This document shows, piece after piece, positions 7,912 through 16,148 of a stretch of DNA of 64,000 nucleotides. This DNA is from JBGSBR01 sp041730495. GTDB taxonomy: Bacteria; Patescibacteriota; Microgenomatia; UBA1406; GWC2-37-13. Both the position numbers and the translations under genes were made by a program. The notes below the pieces were generated by a model that was not told the DNA's origin, ran no database searches, and was given only the letters and a program-made list of their open reading frames with translations. How positions within the stretch are numbered: the first letter of the stretch is position 1; the number at the start of each line of letters is the position of its first letter. The stretch spans positions 62,001 to 126,000 of the forward strand of contig JBGSBR010000001.1 of NCBI GenBank assembly GCA_041730495.1, given 5' to 3'.

Positions 7912-8823
7912 CTAACCACGGCGGCGGAGAGTTAAAGAAACGCCCCCAATAACTACCACGATTAAAAGTGCTAGAATGACTAACCCCCAACGAACTTGTT
8001 CGCCCGGGTAGCCAAACTGCTCAACATCGAGCTGACTCACTTCGACCGCGGTCGGTTGACCGCAAGGGCCTACCTGCACTGGCCCGAAGGTCTGAGTGTC
8101 TCCGCCAAATCCAACCGATTGAAGGTAGTAAAAGTAAATCGTACCTTCTTCAATCGTTTCATCGGTAAAATCGTAGGACGCGCCTTGTCCGCCTCCCGGG
8201 GAGTTTGAGGGAATAAGTTCAGGATTAACTTGGGTACCAATATCGCCTTCCGTTTCCGAACGGAAGAGATTGAACCCAAGAACACTGTTTTCAGTCACGG
8301 TTTCCCACGTAGCCAGTACAGCTAACGGTGAGGGTATGCAATTGGCACCGAAACTTTCCAGCACAACCTCCTGCGGAATACACGAAGAAATCGTGAAGGT
8401 CCCGCCGTTCACAAGCTCCAACGTAAGAGGTCCATTGGTCGTAACTAACGTAACCGTACCATCATCAATTGTGACTTCGGGGTCGGTCGAGTTTACATAG
8501 TCGTAATAGTGGCTGCTGCCACCACTTTGTGGCGGCTCAAACGTTGCCGTCCGGAGTTCACCATTGAAGCGATATGTAACTTCTCCATAGCTTAATACGC
8601 CGTTTGGTGTGTGAATTACTAAGAAATGAACCTCAGTCGTCCCATCAGGCTTAATGCACACATGGGACAAATTGAGTTTCGGCTCCGGCATTTCGGGCGC
8701 GTGAGCGATTTCCACCACTTCGGTGGTCGGAGCGGTCGCAGCTTCGACGGTCTGCGGCGCAAGCGCCGTGAAACCGACAAAAAGAACAGCGATGAGTGCC
8801 AGGACAAAAAGTAAGCGTTTCAT
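7912..8823 (-). CDS. Membrane-anchored surface protein with Fn3-like domain, copy B
   Basis: 304 residues: signal peptide (MKRLLFVLALIAVLFVGF...TVEA), an extracellular region with a Fn3-like segment near 205-265 (FNLFRSETEGDIG ... GTIYFYYLQSVGFGG), and a C-terminal membrane helix with an RRRG tail. It is a diverged paralogue of the protein at 6702, sharing domain order. The frame stays open upstream into the leader, but the extra residues are unlike copy A and would cover conserved RNA structure, so I chose ATG 8823. AAAGGA lies seven bases upstream. Function unknown. Confidence 0.75.
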   Translation of the reverse strand: MKRLLFVLALIAVLFVGFTALAPQTVEAATAPTTEVVEIAHAPEMPEPKLNLSHVCIKPDGTTEVHFLVIHTPNGVLSYGEVTYRFNGELRTATFEPPQSGGSSHYYDYVNSTDPEVTIDDGTVTLVTTNGPLTLELVNGGTFTISSCIPQEVVLESFGANCIPSPLAVLATWETVTENSVLGFNLFRSETEGDIGTQVNPELIPSNSPGGGQGASYDFTDETIEEGTIYFYYLQSVGFGGDTQTFGPVQVGPCGQPTAVEVSQLDVEQFGYPGEQVRWGLVILALLIVVVIGGVSLTLRRRG

Positions 8824-9141
8824 TTGAAATCCTTTGGATTTGGTTACGATTGAGTTTATTTTGGGGATGGCCGAGCTTATGCTCGGGCTCTGTTTTACGC
8901 CAGTAGCTTGGCGACACGGGGGGTTTACACCTCCTTTCAAAGGTGAACTATGATTTTTCCTTTTATGTTTTTGAAAAGATTTCATTTCCCGCTTTCTCAA
9001 GCAAGGGAAACCAATAGACAACCTGTATCTACTCGTTTCCCTCACCTGAGAGTGTATTAGTTCTGTGTCCAACTTGTTAAAGTGCACTTCTTAGCCATAC
9101 TGATACCTCATGCTTATGAGAGATCGTGAGTAAAAAGTAGA
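8824..9141 (-). promoter_or_regulatory. Long structured 5' leader of copy B
   Basis: About 315 untranslated bases. On the minus strand the first 150 bases align with the leader at 7554-7809. The 5' helix CUACU/AGUAG is kept. The second hairpin is UCUCAU-AAGC-AUGAGG, in which one A-U pair of copy A is replaced by U-A. The third is UCUC-AGGU-GAGG. A longer UUUCCC/GGGAAA hairpin with inner GCUU-GAGA-AAGC follows. Next comes a CACCU/AGGUG hairpin containing GAAAGGAGGUG, then a C run. An extra GAGC/GCUC hairpin lies near 8870-8888. Confidence 0.65.
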
Positions 9142-9146
9142 TCAGT

Positions 9147-9175
9147 ATTATAACAAAAACTATAGGATAAATCAA
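9147..9175 (-). promoter_or_regulatory. Promoter of copy B cassette
   Basis: On the minus strand TTGATT (9170-9175), 17-base spacer, TATAAT (9147-9152). Predicted start near 9140, at the first conserved base-paired element of the leader. Confidence 0.65.
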
Positions 9176-9217
9176 TGCTGTCTAATTTATCTCCTATACA
9201 TGTATTTAATCATCTTT

Positions 9218-9246
9218 TTGCGAATATTAAAAGTCGGGTGTATAAT
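9218..9246 (+). promoter_or_regulatory. Promoter of the gene at 9256
   Basis: TTGCGA at 9218-9223, 17-base spacer, TATAAT at 9241-9246, nine bases before the ATG at 9256. Confidence 0.65.
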
Positions 9247-9255
9247 ACCGAAACT

Positions 9256-9819
9256 ATGTCAGTAGAAAATAACGGAAACTCAGAACCTCAATACCTAGAT
9301 AGCTGTTATGCGTGTATCGTGTACTTCCCTCTTCATTTACGAGCACCTTCAAGTAAATACGCTGAAGAATTAGTTTCGAGAAGTTATTTCGAGAAAAATG
9401 TTAAAAGAATACATCTAATCCCAGGTCAAGGTGTTATTTTACAAGATGGCAATTTGTATGCGGACTTTGTAGAAAATATTTTCGAAGCTCAAATGACTGG
9501 TGTGCTGAAAAGGATTGACGGTTCAGAAACAATACTTGAAGAACCATTTGCTACGTTTTGTTTTGACTTATTAGGTAATGTCACTGTTTCCAACAATGGA
9601 CTTGGCATAGATCAAGGTATAAAAACCTATAGGCGTGATTTAGTGAATATTCAACAAGGTGATGATATCCAAACACCCACGGATTTTATAACTACACAAT
9701 ATTGCCAGTTTCATTTTTATCCTGGTGCTAATCCTGAGCATATTGACGGGATATATGATGATATTATTGAAGAAGCACTAGCAAAAATAAATACCACTGT
9801 AGCGACATCAATAAACTAA
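9256..9819 (+). CDS. Hypothetical protein, 187 residues
   Basis: No family recognised. Soluble, acidic, without signal peptide or membrane helix. The central part (FCFDLLGNVTVSNNGLGIDQ) looks like beta structure. ATG 9256 is chosen over the longer in-frame start at 9175 because a TTGCGA-17-TATAAT promoter ends nine bases before it. The stop TAA shares the bases CTAA (9816-9819) with the stop of the convergent antiporter gene. Confidence 0.65.
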   Translation: MSVENNGNSEPQYLDSCYACIVYFPLHLRAPSSKYAEELVSRSYFEKNVKRIHLIPGQGVILQDGNLYADFVENIFEAQMTGVLKRIDGSETILEEPFATFCFDLLGNVTVSNNGLGIDQGIKTYRRDLVNIQQGDDIQTPTDFITTQYCQFHFYPGANPEHIDGIYDDIIEEALAKINTTVATSIN

Positions 9820-11492
9820 CCCACTCGCTTCTCTAGATATACTTTGTGTTTAGCTTGCTCTTCTTTGAATTTATTGTGATCTGTGCCATGCTTCTCGATA
9901 AGCTTCGTCGCATGGATTGCTCCGATGTAATGAGGCATGATCACATAACTTGCACCTGCTTCATATAATTGTTCAGTCTGCTGTGGATTTTCTGAGATAA
10001 CCATAATGATGGCATTTCGACTCTTTTCTCTGATACGCGTCACCAGTTGTAAATTGGTATCAAACTCAGGGATCGTAGATATAGCATATTTCAAACCAGT
10101 GAATGGTAACTCTTCGAGAAACTCAGGATCTTTGGCATCGCCAAACTTAAACGGAATACTTTCTTCTTCTAAGAGTTTTATAGATTCTGGATTGAAATCT
10201 ACCACCATGTGACTAAGACCTAATTTTTTGAAACTATGCACAAAATCTTGCCCAACTCGCTGATAACCAAACAACAATGCATCACACTTATCACCACTTC
10301 CTTTTTCTGGTTTCGATTTTCTCAGTTGCAGTATGTTGAGGATATTACTCAAAATTGGATATAACTTCTCTGCATATAAGATGAAATACGTAGATCCTGC
10401 AATCGTAAAAAGTCCGACAAAGGTAATCATCGATAATTGCTCTCGTGATAAATGCCCAACCTGAAATCCCAATGTAGCCAATATAAGTGAGAACTCACTA
10501 ATCTGAGCTACTGCAAGCCCCGCCATGAATCCAGTACGCTTACTGTAACCCAGTAGATTCATGAGGATCATCATGATAATCGGATTACCGATCAAGACAT
10601 ATAGTGACAAGATAAGAATCGGTCCAATCAATGAAACGAGATTATCAAAGACCATCTGTGATCCAAGAAGGATGAAAAACAATAGAATGAAAAAATCACG
10701 TAGTGGACGTAGTCTCGCAGATGCTTCGGCTGCGTACGGTGTCATCGATAAACTCACACCGGCGACCAATGCTCCGATCTCGACTGAAAAACCAAGCTTG
10801 TAAAACAATGTCGCAAGACCCAGTCCCCAACTCAACGCAAACAAAAATAATAGCTCTTGTGAATGTGCGACAAATTTACTTAGTTTGGGGAGAATATAAC
10901 TACTAATTGCAATCATCAGTGTAATTACAACCACTCCTTTTCCGAGTGTAAACAATGTGATTAACACAATATTTCCCTCGCCACCAGCTGATATTGAGGT
11001 GGTCACTAGTAAAATCAATGTGGCGACGATATCTTGGACTAACAAGAATCCAATCGCGATTTTGCCATACAGTTTATTGAGATCACCTTTATCTGAAAGC
11101 AGTTTGAGGATGATGATCGTACTACTAAAAGTCAGTGCAATGGCAACATATAGTGCTGAGATTGTTTCTATTCCCAGAAATTTCGCAATAGTAAAACCAA
11201 TAATCGTAGTAAAAAAAACCTGGCCCAAACCGGTCACCAGTGATACTTTACCTACTTCTTTGATGACATTGGGGCTCAGATTTAAGCCAACTATAAAGAG
11301 TAAGATCGTAATACCGAGTTTGGAAAAAAGCTCAATGATCTCCCCACTATGAATCAGATTCAACGCATAAGGACCGAGTAAAATACCAGTGAAAATATAA
11401 CCAACAATTAACGGCTGTCTTAGTAATCGCATCAACATCGAGACACATAAAGCTGCAACTAAGATAAGACTAAGCTCTGTAAAAATTTCCAT
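9816..11492 (-). CDS. Monovalent cation:proton antiporter, CPA2 (KefB/RosB-like) with TrkA-N domain
   Basis: Exchanges K+ or Na+ for protons across the cytoplasmic membrane. The 558-residue protein has about twelve membrane helices (residues 5-385), including the family segments GYIFTGILLGPYAL and LTFSSTIIILKLLSD. A cytosolic Rossmann TrkA-N domain follows (about 405-540) with GYQRVGQDFVHSF in the nucleotide-binding position and a conserved acidic residue after the second strand (VVDFNP). The likely promoter is TGCTACGCT (11500-11508) seven bases before the start. Gating by NAD(H) or a similar ligand is inferred from the TrkA-N domain. Confidence 0.9.
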   Translation of the reverse strand: MEIFTELSLILVAALCVSMLMRLLRQPLIVGYIFTGILLGPYALNLIHSGEIIELFSKLGITILLFIVGLNLSPNVIKEVGKVSLVTGLGQVFFTTIIGFTIAKFLGIETISALYVAIALTFSSTIIILKLLSDKGDLNKLYGKIAIGFLLVQDIVATLILLVTTSISAGGEGNIVLITLFTLGKGVVVITLMIAISSYILPKLSKFVAHSQELLFLFALSWGLGLATLFYKLGFSVEIGALVAGVSLSMTPYAAEASARLRPLRDFFILLFFILLGSQMVFDNLVSLIGPILILSLYVLIGNPIIMMILMNLLGYSKRTGFMAGLAVAQISEFSLILATLGFQVGHLSREQLSMITFVGLFTIAGSTYFILYAEKLYPILSNILNILQLRKSKPEKGSGDKCDALLFGYQRVGQDFVHSFKKLGLSHMVVDFNPESIKLLEEESIPFKFGDAKDPEFLEELPFTGLKYAISTIPEFDTNLQLVTRIREKSRNAIIMVISENPQQTEQLYEAGASYVIMPHYIGAIHATKLIEKHGTDHNKFKEEQAKHKVYLEKRVG

Positions 11493-11534
11493 AGTTCTTA
11501 GCGTAGCAAATCTAAGTAGAAAAAAGAAGGGTGA

Positions 11535-12920
11535 TTATTGTTGTATTTCTCGTATTGCAGGTTCTTGTGCAGGAGCTGACATATCATACATCGGCATTAC
11601 ATCATCCTTTGATCGTTGAGTAGACATGATAATGACTAATCCAAGAAAGAATAAGATCACAAACCAGATAAGTGTCACTATAACTGTCGCTAGTGCTGAG
11701 ATCCACCCTCGCTTAAGCCCGATGGCAATAGCTGGACCAAACAATACTGTCGGATACAATCCTGCAGATAATACGACTATGAACAAGGCGACCAAGCTTT
11801 GTAAATTGTTGTACCAATATGAGCTGATATATGTCGCATAAAAATATAATCCGAAACTATATAGAGTCAGCAACAATGCAGCAATAAAACCGATTGTACT
11901 GATAATAATCATCATTTCAGTACGTTGCTGTGCTTGTTTTTCAGCCGCAGTTTTTGCAGTTTCTTGTCTGTCTCTCAGTATCTTGCGTACATGTTGACCA
12001 ATTAGGACTAATGCGAGAATGAACCCTAACATAAGCATCAATCCAATCACAATCTGCTTAACATACAGCTTGAGTAATGATGTTGCATACTCACCAGTAA
12101 CTTTGTATGTATCACCGGCTTGCAGATACGATGATGTCTCAGTGATCACACCATAGCCGATATCAGCATAAAAAGAATCTAAGCGATTATTACGCTCACC
12201 TGTTGGTGCTGCAGCTGACATAGCTTTATCAAGACTTTGGAGTGACTCAGACTGCGTATAAGACACATTTGCATCAGCTTTTTTGATCACCAGCTGTGGA
12301 TCTACTCTTATACCGAGGTTGAGATTTTGAATTTCCTGATCGGATTTCAACGTTTCAAATGTATATCTATAGGTATCAAACACAGTTTCATCTGTGTAGC
12401 TGAAACTACGATACGATAATACAATACTGCCTGATTTACTGGCTTCAATTGTTTCTTGCAACGGTACTCTAAGCTCATTTCCTGTAATTGCCGGATTAAC
12501 TCGAATATAGCGATTCTGTCCATAAATGTTGTAATAAGATGAATCTTCATACTTCAGACATGCTGGGTCACTTCCACCGACGGTTGTCCCTGCTGTGACT
12601 GCAAATGTTTCATACTGGACACACATCGGCTCCTTGATGACCTGGTATGCGATCAGATCTTCAGTAACAGGTGCTCCTTCTGGGAAGGTCAAGACATATT
12701 CTTTTTGATCTACGTCTGAATCATTAGTGAAAACAGCACGGAAATTTACCACAGCCTCACCATTGCCGCGCAAATAAACTGTATATGCTTGATCTTGGCC
12801 TAATATACTACCCATTGATGCCACATCCGGCGGATAGATCATTCTTTCTTGAGCCAGTGCATGAGGAGTAATACCGAGACAGAAGATAATAGCGAATATG
12901 AAGCTTGAAAAGTATTTCAC
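11535..12920 (-). CDS. Secreted/membrane protein of unknown function with N-terminal signal and four C-terminal membrane helices
   Basis: 461 residues. A signal peptide (KYFSSFIFAIIFCLGITPHALAQ) is followed by an extracellular beta-rich domain of about 260 residues, then about four membrane helices (near 290-310, 340-370, 378-405 and 415-440) and a short polar tail. I chose GTG 12920 as start. It begins the signal peptide directly and is preceded by TTGCGA, a 17-base spacer and CATAAT, six bases from the GTG. The longer ATG at 12950 overlaps that promoter. The topology resembles DUF2207-type membrane proteins, but I cannot confirm a family. Confidence 0.7.
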   Translation of the reverse strand: MKYFSSFIFAIIFCLGITPHALAQERMIYPPDVASMGSILGQDQAYTVYLRGNGEAVVNFRAVFTNDSDVDQKEYVLTFPEGAPVTEDLIAYQVIKEPMCVQYETFAVTAGTTVGGSDPACLKYEDSSYYNIYGQNRYIRVNPAITGNELRVPLQETIEASKSGSIVLSYRSFSYTDETVFDTYRYTFETLKSDQEIQNLNLGIRVDPQLVIKKADANVSYTQSESLQSLDKAMSAAAPTGERNNRLDSFYADIGYGVITETSSYLQAGDTYKVTGEYATSLLKLYVKQIVIGLMLMLGFILALVLIGQHVRKILRDRQETAKTAAEKQAQQRTEMMIIISTIGFIAALLLTLYSFGLYFYATYISSYWYNNLQSLVALFIVVLSAGLYPTVLFGPAIAIGLKRGWISALATVIVTLIWFVILFFLGLVIIMSTQRSKDDVMPMYDMSAPAQEPAIREIQQ

Positions 12921-12926
12921 ATAATT

Positions 12927-12955
12927 ATTATGACAAAAATATATCCACATCGCAA
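12927..12955 (-). promoter_or_regulatory. Promoter of the membrane protein at 12920, leaderless with GTG start
   Basis: Minus strand TTGCGA (12950-12955), 17-base spacer, CATAAT (12927-12932), then six bases to GTG 12920. Confidence 0.65.
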
Positions 12956-13005
12956 CTCCGGAGTCACATTCATACTTGATATGAATATAATCTAAGTGTG
13001 ATTTG

Positions 13006-13014
13006 TGCTATGAT
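13006..13014 (+). promoter_or_regulatory. Extended -10 of enolase, leaderless type
   Basis: TGCTATGAT ending six bases before ATG 13021. No good -35 at 17 bases, as expected for an extended -10. Confidence 0.6.
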
Positions 13015-13020
13015 GTAATT

Positions 13021-14265
13021 ATGAGAATCTCCTCAGTACGAGCAATCCAAATCTTAGATTCACGAGGTAAACCTACCTTACGTACATTTATTACCCTTGA
13101 AGATGGATCAATCCATCAAGCCTCTGTCCCATCTGGAGCCTCAACTGGTAAACACGAAGCTCTTGAGCTACGCGATGGCGATGCACTTACTTTTGCGGGT
13201 CAAGGCGTCACAAAAGCTATCAACTATGTCAATACCGTCATCAAGCAAATACTGATCGATAAAGATGTCGATGATTTAAAAGGAATTGATCGGATGATGA
13301 TCGATCTTGATGGAACAGATAATAAATCGAAACTTGGAGCTAACGCAATCCTCAGTGTCAGTATGGCTGCAGCACGAGCAGCTGCATATGCAAGCAATCG
13401 TCCACTTTGGAGATTCCTTCATGACTACTACTTTCAAAAAATGACACCAGGATTTCCTCGTTTGATGGTCAATCTCATCAACGGTGGTAAACATGCCAAC
13501 TGGAACTTCGATCTCCAAGAGTTTATCATCATCACGACCTCGACCGAACCTTCATTTTCTACTCGAGTTGCTGCTGAAATTTTCACCCAACTTGGCCAAA
13601 CTCTCAAAAAACAAGGTTTTGCCACACTTGTAGGTGACGAAGGTGGATACTCGCCTGCTTTCAGCTCAAACGAGCAAGCATATGAAGCAATTATTGATGC
13701 AGCCAAAGCTGCAGGTTATGAAAACACTAAAGATTATGAACTAGCGATGGATGCTGCGGCATCAGAGTTTTATGAAAATGGTGAATATGTTCTGAAGCGT
13801 GATAATCGAAAAGTTTCACCGCAAGATCTGATCAAGTACTACTCTGAGCTTGGACAAAAATATCATATCCAATCATTCGAAGATCCTTTTGAACAAGACG
13901 ACTGGGCATCATTCACTCAGTTCACCCAGATGGCTAAGCAATTCCATTTTCAGGTTGTCGGTGATGATTTCACCGTCACTAATCCTGAAAGACTCGAAAA
14001 AGCAATTAAGGAACAAGCCGCCAACGCAATTATCATCAAGCCAAATCAGATCGGCACAATCTCAGAATCTGCACAAGCAATCAATATGGCCAAAGATGCT
14101 GGTTGGAAAATTGCTGTATCACATCGATCAGGTGAAACTGAGGATAGCTTCATCGCAGACCTCGCCTATGGCAGCGGTGCAGATTTCATCAAAACAGGCT
14201 CAATGTCTCGAAGTGAACGTCTCGCCAAATATAATCGCCTTCTGGAAATCGAAGCTGGTATGTAA
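13021..14265 (+). CDS. eno: Enolase (phosphopyruvate hydratase)
   Basis: Converts 2-phosphoglycerate to phosphoenolpyruvate in glycolysis. The 414-residue protein has IQILDSRGKPTL at the start and all catalytic landmarks: NGGKHANWNFDLQEF, GDEGGYSP, MDAAASEF (Mg ligand), FEDPF (Mg ligand), VGDDFTVTNPE (Mg ligand), IIIKPNQIGT (catalytic Lys), VSHRSGETED and FIKTGSMSRSER. It ends about 15 residues short of the E. coli enzyme, losing only the variable C-terminal tail. ATG 13021 fits both the family N-terminus and the -10 position. Phosphoglycerate mutase lies 1.9 kb downstream on the same strand. Confidence 0.97.
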   Translation: MRISSVRAIQILDSRGKPTLRTFITLEDGSIHQASVPSGASTGKHEALELRDGDALTFAGQGVTKAINYVNTVIKQILIDKDVDDLKGIDRMMIDLDGTDNKSKLGANAILSVSMAAARAAAYASNRPLWRFLHDYYFQKMTPGFPRLMVNLINGGKHANWNFDLQEFIIITTSTEPSFSTRVAAEIFTQLGQTLKKQGFATLVGDEGGYSPAFSSNEQAYEAIIDAAKAAGYENTKDYELAMDAAASEFYENGEYVLKRDNRKVSPQDLIKYYSELGQKYHIQSFEDPFEQDDWASFTQFTQMAKQFHFQVVGDDFTVTNPERLEKAIKEQAANAIIIKPNQIGTISESAQAINMAKDAGWKIAVSHRSGETEDSFIADLAYGSGADFIKTGSMSRSERLAKYNRLLEIEAGM

Positions 14266-14269
14266 CTAC

Positions 14270-14298
14270 TTGCTACTCAGTTATCTGCGTATTACAAT
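14270..14298 (+). promoter_or_regulatory. Promoter of the cohesin-like gene
   Basis: TTGCTA (14270-14275), 17-base spacer, TACAAT (14293-14298), eight bases before ATG 14307. Confidence 0.65.
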
Positions 14299-14306
14299 GA
14301 AATGAT

Positions 14307-14939
14307 ATGAGACGATTCTTCGTCATGTTTTTGATATTTATATATCTAATGCCCGCCACGACATATGCTCTTGAGAGCACTCTCTCGTTCGAACCCGTAA
14401 CTCAATCTGCTCAAGCTGGGCAAGAAATCACTATTGATATCAATATCCACTCTGATAATCAAGAAATAGCTTCATCAGATATCTGGTTACAATACCCAAC
14501 TCGTTTGCTAGAGTTCAAAAAATCTGAAACCAAGCCTGGATCATTGTTTACCAGTGTTGATGCCAAAGTAATGGATGACTTTATTTATCTCTATGGTATC
14601 CAAACCAATCCGTTGGCAACCAAACCGACCAATGGCACAATCGCGACCCTCACTTTTATGACAAAAACTGCGGGGAATGCAGAGTTTAGATTTATCTGTG
14701 ATCCATCAACTTCGATGTCTTCACAGATCATCAGAAATGATGCTGCGTTTACGAATATCATCAACTGTGAGCTTACCCAAGCTCACACTGCCGCAGTGGC
14801 AATCAATGATGGTAGCGTACTTGGGGTAAGTGATGAAGCTAAATCACCGTTGACCTATACCGTCGGCGGGTCAATCATATTTGTTCTATGTGCTTTTTTC
14901 ATAATTTCGTACATTCGTACTCACCATAGATCAGCATGA
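14307..14939 (+). CDS. Membrane-anchored protein with cohesin-like domain
   Basis: 210 residues: signal peptide (residues 1-22, ending TTYALE), a beta-sandwich domain, and a C-terminal membrane helix (about 184-203) with a short basic tail. The region 26-140 (LSFEPVTQSAQAGQEITIDI, WLQYPTRLLEFKKSE, GTIATLTFMTKTAGNAEFRF) follows the strand pattern of cohesin domains, including the vL-Y-P--L-F motif and the late A-L-F-A-G strand. Cohesins bind dockerins, and dockerin-like modules are encoded at 20078, 21601 and 22838. The stop overlaps the next start as ATGA, so the two genes are translationally coupled. Confidence 0.65.
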   Translation: MRRFFVMFLIFIYLMPATTYALESTLSFEPVTQSAQAGQEITIDINIHSDNQEIASSDIWLQYPTRLLEFKKSETKPGSLFTSVDAKVMDDFIYLYGIQTNPLATKPTNGTIATLTFMTKTAGNAEFRFICDPSTSMSSQIIRNDAAFTNIINCELTQAHTAAVAINDGSVLGVSDEAKSPLTYTVGGSIIFVLCAFFIISYIRTHHRSA

Positions 14940-16108
14940 AAGCCTACACACTTCTGAAACAAGGACTGACCAAAAGACAGATCGGTATCTTGGCTGTTGC
15001 AGTCGCTGTACCAATAGTCATCGGCTTTCTCATCTTTGCCTTTATGACGGTACAAACTGAAACAAAAGCCAATGATGAAGCTCCACAAGGCCTCAATATC
15101 GTGCCGGTCGATGGTCAAACCGCCACTGTCAGTTGGAATACGGGAACAGACACTCTCGCTACTGTAGAGTATGGCACTGAGCCTAATCCTGATTCATTTG
15201 TAAAGTTTGCGTTCTCAGATACCCCGACCACAAATCATAATTTACAGATCGATAAGCTGACTCCGGGTACAACCTATTACTTCCGCGTGCGTGTAGGAGA
15301 TAATGTCTATGACAACGAAGGTCAACTGTGGTCATTCACCACTCCTGGTGGTGATACGATTTCCCCATCACCCACACCATCTATCGAAATTAGTGGCGAA
15401 GGCGAACCAGAAGCGACAGCAGAAGGAACTATCATTCCGGTCCCCACAACAGCTTCCCCTTCTGCCGGTCTGACAGCAGTTCCTACTCCAACAGGTCCAA
15501 CACCAACAACAAATCCGAACGTTACACCTACAAGTACTATCGGAGTTTGTCAGTCAACCAACTGTACGACGATCAAAGCTAATCTGGGGACATCATGTAC
15601 TACACAAGATTATGTCAGATGTTTGTACACACCGACATCCACTACACCAGTACCAACAGCAGTACCTGCAACGTCAGCACCAACACCGACAGGCAATGCC
15701 CTTGATCCAGCACTTAAAGAGCTCTGTATGCTGACATTCATGCAGCCAAATAGCTGTGGCTCATGGATCTGGGATGATATCGAAACCAAAGTTGAAGCTT
15801 GTCGCGAAGTTTTCACACGCTACTTCATCCAATGTAAAAGTACGAGCTGGGAATCAACTGATCCAGCGATTTGGTACTGTAATGACATCAAAACGAGTAA
15901 TACAGCAACGGTACCTTGTAGTACAGAACCAACACCAAATCCATTGCAATCTGTGTTCTGCCGAGTACGTGCGGAAGACGAAGTAGGCGGTGCAGCTCAT
16001 GCTACTGCTTGGACATATGGTGGTCCAGCTCGCTGCCCGACCAGCACACCGACCTCGACACCCACTCCAACAGCAACTAATACTCCCACACCTACACCAA
16101 CACCGTAA
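14936..16108 (+). CDS. Surface protein with Fn3-like domain and Pro/Thr-rich linkers
   Basis: 390 residues. N-terminal membrane anchor (about 18-38), a fibronectin III/purple-acid-phosphatase-like domain at about 48-137 (TATVSWNTGTDTLATVEYG ... LTPGTTYYFRVRVGDN), then Pro/Thr/Ser-rich linker, a Cys-rich middle (about 200-350, at least 14 Cys) and a Pro-Thr tail made of repeated PTxT units. The low-complexity parts look like cell-wall-spanning, possibly glycosylated, linkers. The Cys-rich part may be disulphide-bonded outside the cell. The start ATG overlaps the upstream stop (ATGA). Function unknown; probably exposed together with the cohesin-like partner. Confidence 0.75.
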   Translation: MKAYTLLKQGLTKRQIGILAVAVAVPIVIGFLIFAFMTVQTETKANDEAPQGLNIVPVDGQTATVSWNTGTDTLATVEYGTEPNPDSFVKFAFSDTPTTNHNLQIDKLTPGTTYYFRVRVGDNVYDNEGQLWSFTTPGGDTISPSPTPSIEISGEGEPEATAEGTIIPVPTTASPSAGLTAVPTPTGPTPTTNPNVTPTSTIGVCQSTNCTTIKANLGTSCTTQDYVRCLYTPTSTTPVPTAVPATSAPTPTGNALDPALKELCMLTFMQPNSCGSWIWDDIETKVEACREVFTRYFIQCKSTSWESTDPAIWYCNDIKTSNTATVPCSTEPTPNPLQSVFCRVRAEDEVGGAAHATAWTYGGPARCPTSTPTSTPTPTATNTPTPTPTP

Positions 16109-16137
16109 ATACAGCTGACTTGAGCTTAAATTATCGG

Positions 16138-16143
16138 TATAAT
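16138..16143 (+). promoter_or_regulatory. -10 element of gpmA, leaderless type
   Basis: TATAAT five bases before ATG 16149. Confidence 0.55.
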
Positions 16144-16148
16144 GAATT

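Larger units (their letters stand above)
6655..9175 (-). repeat. Tandem duplication of a promoter-leader-gene-terminator cassette
   Basis: Two direct units, 6655-7842 and 7861-9175. Both carry the same order of parts. Terminators are near identical, leaders are conserved in blocks, and the coding parts have diverged to recognisable paralogues. Confidence 0.8.

Noticed and set aside
8651..8917. Possible upstream reading frame starting at GTG 8917, ten bases after the buried Shine-Dalgarno site
   Set aside because: It overlaps the real gene in another frame, and copy A has no start codon at the same place, so it is not a conserved leader peptide.
8824..9087. In-frame N-terminal extension of the copy B surface protein reaching back through its leader
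   Set aside because: The extra residues have no counterpart in copy A, the signal peptide starts at ATG 8823 with a ribosome site in front, and the extension would translate conserved RNA structure.
6655..9175. Transposon or insertion sequence ending in the GGGCGAGGCA hairpins
   Set aside because: The hairpins are terminators at the 3' ends of both genes. There is no transposase and no terminal inverted repeat around the unit.
15360..16108. Pro/Thr repeats of the surface protein as a tandem DNA repeat array
   Set aside because: The repetition is at protein level (Pro-Thr-rich linker) with varied codons, not a DNA repeat.
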